A stretch of DNA of 8,786 nt from positions 1 to 8,786 of the forward strand of contig DIUT01000041.1 in NCBI GenBank assembly GCA_002423105.1, in the 5' to 3' direction. This DNA comes from Geobacter sp. UBA6151. GTDB taxonomy: Bacteria > Desulfobacterota > Desulfuromonadia > Geobacterales > Pseudopelobacteraceae. Under the pieces are notes generated by a model. The model saw nothing but the letters and a program-made list of their open reading frames with translations. It was not told the origin of the DNA and made no database searches. Positions 5,788-8,786 of this stretch are shown in pieces (position 1 is the stretch's first letter; each line of letters begins with the position of its first letter). The position numbers were made by a program, and so were the translations under genes.

Positions 5788-6420
5788 ATGAGCCACCTCA
5801 CGGAACAACTGGTTGCCTGCCCTGAATGTGATCTGCTGCTGAAGGAGATACCGCTTGCCCCTGACGGCGCGGCAGTCTGCTGTTGCTGCGGCGCAACCCT
5901 GTACCGCAACAGGCCGGACAGCCTGCGCCGCACCCTCGCCTTTACCCTGGCCGCAGTAATCTTTTATCTTGTCGCCAATATTTTTCCCATACTGGGGATC
6001 GAGCTGCAGGGCAACGGCAATGCCAGCAATCTGTTCGGAGCGGTGCGCTCCATGTGGCATGAGGAGATGCGCCTGATCTCAATTCTGGTGTTCATAACCG
6101 CCATTTTGATCCCGGCGCTGGAGCTAAGTATTCTGCTCTACCTGCTGGTACCGCTCTACCTGATGAAGCAGCCACCCGGCATTCCGTTGATCATGCGCAT
6201 CATGTCGGCCATCAAACCCTGGGGCATGGTTGAGGTCTTCATGCTGGGGATACTGGTTTCCCTGGTGAAACTGCAAGGCGACTTCTCCATATTTCCGGGT
6301 GTGGCCCTCTGGTCGTTCGCGGCGCTGACCCTGCTGCTGGCTGCCGTGGCTGCATCGTTCAACCCCCGAGACGTATGGGAACATCTTGATTACAGCAATA
6401 AAAGACAGGCTGCGGCATGA
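5788..6420 (+). CDS. PqiA-type inner-membrane protein, first half (split PqiA)
   Basis: A 210-residue protein equal to one half of the two-lobed PqiA/LetA family. PqiA pairs with the MCE protein PqiB in lipid transport between the inner and outer membranes. A small zinc-ribbon-like module opens the protein: C11xxC14 and C31-C34, the latter an unusual run of four cysteines. Four membrane helices follow, at about 50-70 (RRTLAFTLAAVIFYLVANIFPIL), 96-124, 143-163 and 173-190, ending in a FNPRDVWE motif typical of the family. An earlier TTG at 5719 would add 23 residues, but it lacks a well-placed ribosome binding site and coincides with a TTGACA box; the ATG at 5788 has a weak GGA seven bases upstream. 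Its stop overlaps the next start (ATGA). Confidence 0.8.
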   Translation: MSHLTEQLVACPECDLLLKEIPLAPDGAAVCCCCGATLYRNRPDSLRRTLAFTLAAVIFYLVANIFPILGIELQGNGNASNLFGAVRSMWHEEMRLISILVFITAILIPALELSILLYLLVPLYLMKQPPGIPLIMRIMSAIKPWGMVEVFMLGILVSLVKLQGDFSIFPGVALWSFAALTLLLAAVAASFNPRDVWEHLDYSNKRQAAA

Positions 6421-7055
6421 AGCGCCGGGTGCATCCAACCCCCGCCGAGCTGGGATTTGACAGCTGCTCTGTCTGCCGCCTGGTCTCAAGCCCGGATGAA
6501 CGGATTGACATCAGCCGCTGCCCGCGGTGCAACGCAAAGCTGCACCAGCGTAAACCGTACAGCATCGAACAGTGCTGGGCCTTTACCATTGCCGCTTACC
6601 TCCTGTACATACCGGCAAACCTGATGACCATGATGGAGACCGGCTCATTGGTCAGCTACCGCAAGGACACCATCATGAGCGGCATCATCCACCTCTGGAA
6701 GACCGATTTTCAGGGGATTGCCGCCATAGTTTTCATAGCCAGCATTCTGGTACCGCTGTTCAAGCTGCTGGCCCTGACCCTGCTGCTGATATCGGTTCAG
6801 CGCGGATCTACCTGGTGGCCGATGCAGCGGATGCGCCTGTACAGAATGGTGGAACAGGTCGGACGCTGGTCAATGCTTGATATCTACGTTGTCACCTTCC
6901 TTGCGGCAGTGGTTCAGATCAGTTCTTTGGCCACAGTCAAGGCAGGCGGCGCCGCCGTGGCCTTTGGCGCGGTGGTGGTACTGACCATGTTCGCGGCCAT
7001 GAAATTTGATCCCCGGCTGATCTGGGATCCGCTGAGAAAAGAGAACAGACCATGA
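6417..7055 (+). CDS. PqiA-type inner-membrane protein, second half (split PqiA)
   Basis: A 212-residue protein matching the second lobe of PqiA/LetA proteins. It has a zinc-ribbon pair, C17xxC20 and C35xxC38 (SCSVC, SRCPRC), then four hydrophobic helices at about 53-72 (WAFTIAAYLLYIPANLMTMM), 100-126, 152-172 and 178-195. Family motifs are clear: IHLWKTDFQGIAAIVFIASILVPLFK, RWSMLDIYVVTFLAAVVQ and FDPRLIWDP near the end. E. coli PqiA carries both lobes in about 417 residues; here they are two genes with a 4-bp overlap (ATGA at both ends), so the products should be made in equal amounts and assemble together. It acts in the inner membrane, probably feeding lipids to or from the PqiB tunnel; that role is from family knowledge. 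Confidence 0.85.
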   Translation: MKRRVHPTPAELGFDSCSVCRLVSSPDERIDISRCPRCNAKLHQRKPYSIEQCWAFTIAAYLLYIPANLMTMMETGSLVSYRKDTIMSGIIHLWKTDFQGIAAIVFIASILVPLFKLLALTLLLISVQRGSTWWPMQRMRLYRMVEQVGRWSMLDIYVVTFLAAVVQISSLATVKAGGAAVAFGAVVVLTMFAAMKFDPRLIWDPLRKENRP

Positions 7056-8695
7056 GCGATACCCTTCCCGAACAGGACGTGCCCAGCGCCTACGTTGAAC
7101 GGCGGCGCTTCCGCACCTCGCAGCTTATCTGGCTGATTCCGGTGATAGCCGCCATTGTCGGCCTTTCGCTGGCAGTCAGATCCTACCTGGAACATGGACC
7201 GGTCATCACTATCACCTTCAAAAGCGCCGAAGGGATCGAACCGGGCAAAACCAAGATCAAGTTCAAGGATGTACAGGTCGGTCTGGTCAAGGCGGTTACC
7301 ATATCCAAGGACAGTTCGAATGTGGTTATTGTGGCTCAGTTGAACAAGGAGGCTGAACCGCTGCTGGTAGAGGACACCCGCTTCTGGGTGGTCAGCGCAC
7401 GGATTTCCGGCGGCAATATTTCGGGGCTGGGCACACTGATGGGGGGCTCGTACATCGGCCTGGACGCCGGCATTTCCAAGGTTGAACGCACCGAATTCAT
7501 AGGCCTGGACCGACCACCCGTGGTCAAGATGAATGAACCGGGCAGCCAGTTTATCCTGTGGGCCGCGGACATCGGTTCGCTGGATATTAGCGCCCCGGTC
7601 TACTATCGCAGGCTACAGGTGGGTGAGGTCATCGGCTATGAGCTGGATAAGGATGGCAAAGGGGTAACCCTCAAGGTGTTCATCCGGGCGCCCTATCACC
7701 AATATGTCAAGCGCAACACGCTCTTCTGGCATGCCAGCGGCATCGAGGTAAACATGGATGCCAACGGCGTCAAAATCAACACCCAGTCCATGGTCTCCAT
7801 CATCCTGGGCGGCATCGCCTTCCAGGCGCCGGAGGATACCGCCGATGCGGAGCCTGCCTCATCCAACAACATCTTCACCCTGTTCAGCACCAAAGAGGAG
7901 GCCTTCAGGCGCACCGATTCGATTGTTGAAACCTATCTGCTGGTCTTCAGGGAATCGGTGCGCGGATTGACCGTCGGCGCGCCGGTGGATATGCGCGGTG
8001 TAACCGTGGGCGAAGTCAGCAAGATCGGCATTGAGCTGGATGCAGACGGCAAAAGTGTGGTCATGCCGGTGGAAATCCGCTTTTACCCGGAACGACTACG
8101 CGCCAGCTACCGTAGCGGCCCCGGCAAAAAAGCCCCGCTGAACACCAGAAAACTGCTCGGCTCACTGGTGGAGCAGGGACTGCGAGCCCAGCTGCGCAAC
8201 GGCAGCATCCTGACCGGCCAGCTGTACGTTGCCCTGGATTTCTTCCCCAAGACCACCTTGGCCCGCATCAACTGGAACAGCGCACCGCCCGCATTTCCCA
8301 CCATAACCGGCAACATGGAACAGTTCCAGACCTCACTGGTCAATATTGTGCAGAAACTGGAAAAACTGCCGTTGGAGGAGCTTGCCGGAGATGCTCGCCA
8401 GACGCTGCATACCCTTGAGACAACCCTTGCCAGCGCAGACAAGCTGCTGAAAAGTCTGGACGCCTCAATCGTGCCCGAAGCACGCCTGATGGTGGAAGAT
8501 GTGCGCAAGACACTTGAAGAGCTGCGCGAAACCCTGGGCAGCGCACGTCAGGCGATTGCCGAGGACGCACCGTTACAAACCGACCTGCGCGAGGCGCTAC
8601 GGGAGATGAACAAGGCTGCCCAGTCCCTGCGCACCCTGGGTGACTACCTGGAACGACACCCTGAATCACTGCTGCGCGGCAAGAAGGAGGAGTAA
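7052..8695 (+). CDS. pqiB: PqiB-type MCE-domain lipid transport protein (three MCE domains)
   Basis: A 547-residue protein, essentially the length of E. coli PqiB. It has a short cytosolic N-terminus, one membrane anchor (about residues 24-45) and three MCE domains at about 49-140, 163-260 and 293-398. A helical coiled-coil tail (420-532) follows, with the closing YLERHPESLLRGK motif common in PqiB. The MCE domains carry the expected signals, such as GIEPGKTKIKFKDVQVG, SAPVYYRRLQVGEV and GAPVDMRGVTVGEV, and the insertion LLGSLVEQGLRAQLRNGSILTGQLYVALDF in the third. In E. coli, stacked MCE hexamers plus a coiled-coil needle form a periplasm-spanning lipid channel. The start overlaps the stop of the second PqiA half (ATGA), and the PqiC-like gene follows 2 bp after its stop. 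The gene symbol is by strong family match. Confidence 0.93.
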   Translation: MSDTLPEQDVPSAYVERRRFRTSQLIWLIPVIAAIVGLSLAVRSYLEHGPVITITFKSAEGIEPGKTKIKFKDVQVGLVKAVTISKDSSNVVIVAQLNKEAEPLLVEDTRFWVVSARISGGNISGLGTLMGGSYIGLDAGISKVERTEFIGLDRPPVVKMNEPGSQFILWAADIGSLDISAPVYYRRLQVGEVIGYELDKDGKGVTLKVFIRAPYHQYVKRNTLFWHASGIEVNMDANGVKINTQSMVSIILGGIAFQAPEDTADAEPASSNNIFTLFSTKEEAFRRTDSIVETYLLVFRESVRGLTVGAPVDMRGVTVGEVSKIGIELDADGKSVVMPVEIRFYPERLRASYRSGPGKKAPLNTRKLLGSLVEQGLRAQLRNGSILTGQLYVALDFFPKTTLARINWNSAPPAFPTITGNMEQFQTSLVNIVQKLEKLPLEELAGDARQTLHTLETTLASADKLLKSLDASIVPEARLMVEDVRKTLEELRETLGSARQAIAEDAPLQTDLREALREMNKAAQSLRTLGDYLERHPESLLRGKKEE

Positions 8696-8697
8696 GC

Positions 8698-8786
8698 ATG
8701 ACTCCCAGTTTCAGATTCAGCATACTGGCGCTTGCCTGTGGACTCTCAGCCGTTATGGCAAGCTGCGCCAGCTCTCCATCCGCACG
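8698..8786 (+). CDS. PqiC-like lipoprotein, N-terminus only (runs off window)
   Basis: Twenty-nine codons are visible. The start ATG has GGAGG seven bases upstream, inside the end of pqiB. The N-terminus is a lipoprotein signal: a short basic start, hydrophobic core FSILALACGLSAVMA and a lipobox-like MASC with Cys23, then ASSPS. In Pqi operons this place is taken by PqiC (DUF330 / ABC-type auxiliary lipoprotein), an outer-membrane lipoprotein that docks with PqiB. The function is inferred from position and the signal, since the domain itself lies outside the window. Confidence 0.7.
   Translation, partial: MTPSFRFSILALACGLSAVMASCASSPSA

Noticed and set aside
8107..8723. Minus-strand open frames over the pqiB tail
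   Set aside because: They are antisense to the conserved MCE domain and coiled-coil region; Ser/Arg-rich composition is typical of shadow frames in GC-rich genes.
1..8786. CRISPR array, tRNA, rRNA or complete insertion sequence
   Set aside because: No regularly spaced repeats, tRNA-like cloverleaf, rRNA signature or transposase-like protein was seen on either strand.

Overview
The window looks like a stretch of a free-living Gram-negative chromosome of moderate GC. Gene style suggests the Geobacter / Trichlorobacter / Pelobacter propionicus group (Desulfuromonadia). This rests on the overall look of the QueC and the split PqiA-type proteins and on the envelope lipoproteins; no search was run, so the taxon is an inference.

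Layout. (1) Positions 1-228: the tail end of a visible flavodoxin-fold NAD(P)H-dependent FMN reductase / iron-sulfur flavoprotein gene, cut off where its homology stops and joined to an unrelated block. (2) Positions 212-970, minus strand: a two-gene operon encoding a four-helix DUF2975 membrane protein followed by a small Cro/C1-type regulator, the same pairing as the Bacillus YoaS/YozG module. (3) Positions 971-1090: an AT-rich divergent control region with a 20-bp near-perfect palindrome and an extra half-site. (4) Positions 1091-3230, plus strand: a small exported protein of unknown function and a lipoprotein serine hydrolase of the class C beta-lactamase / penicillin-binding-protein fold. 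(5) Positions 3231-3455: a non-coding stretch with a GC-rich hairpin, a perfect 15-bp inverted repeat and a possible gene remnant. (6) Positions 3456-4900: two overlapping genes for membrane proteins, a DUF3592-type protein and an unrecognised two-helix protein with a long cytosolic tail ending in an L7/L12-like segment. (7) Positions 4966-5640, minus strand: queC, 7-cyano-7-deazaguanine (preQ0) synthase. (8) Positions 5641-5787: a divergent promoter region. (9) Positions 5788-8786, plus strand: a Pqi-type lipid-transport operon. PqiA is split into two separate half-proteins, followed by the three-MCE-domain PqiB and the start of the PqiC-like lipoprotein, which runs off the window.

How the genes work together. 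The Pqi operon is one tightly coupled unit: two ATGA overlaps and a 2-bp gap. It should build an inner-membrane-to-outer-membrane lipid conduit, with the PqiA halves in the inner membrane, PqiB spanning the periplasm and PqiC at the outer membrane. The HTH/DUF2975 pair probably autoregulates from the palindrome and may co-control the divergent secreted protein and serine hydrolase. No complete mobile element, CRISPR array, rRNA or tRNA is visible. The truncated flavoprotein and the unexplained palindrome at 3274-3314 suggest that the 0.2-3.4 kb block was rearranged. I see no convincing wholly new system; the best candidates for a second look are the palindrome, the DUF2975/HTH/hydrolase block and the DUF3592 pair.
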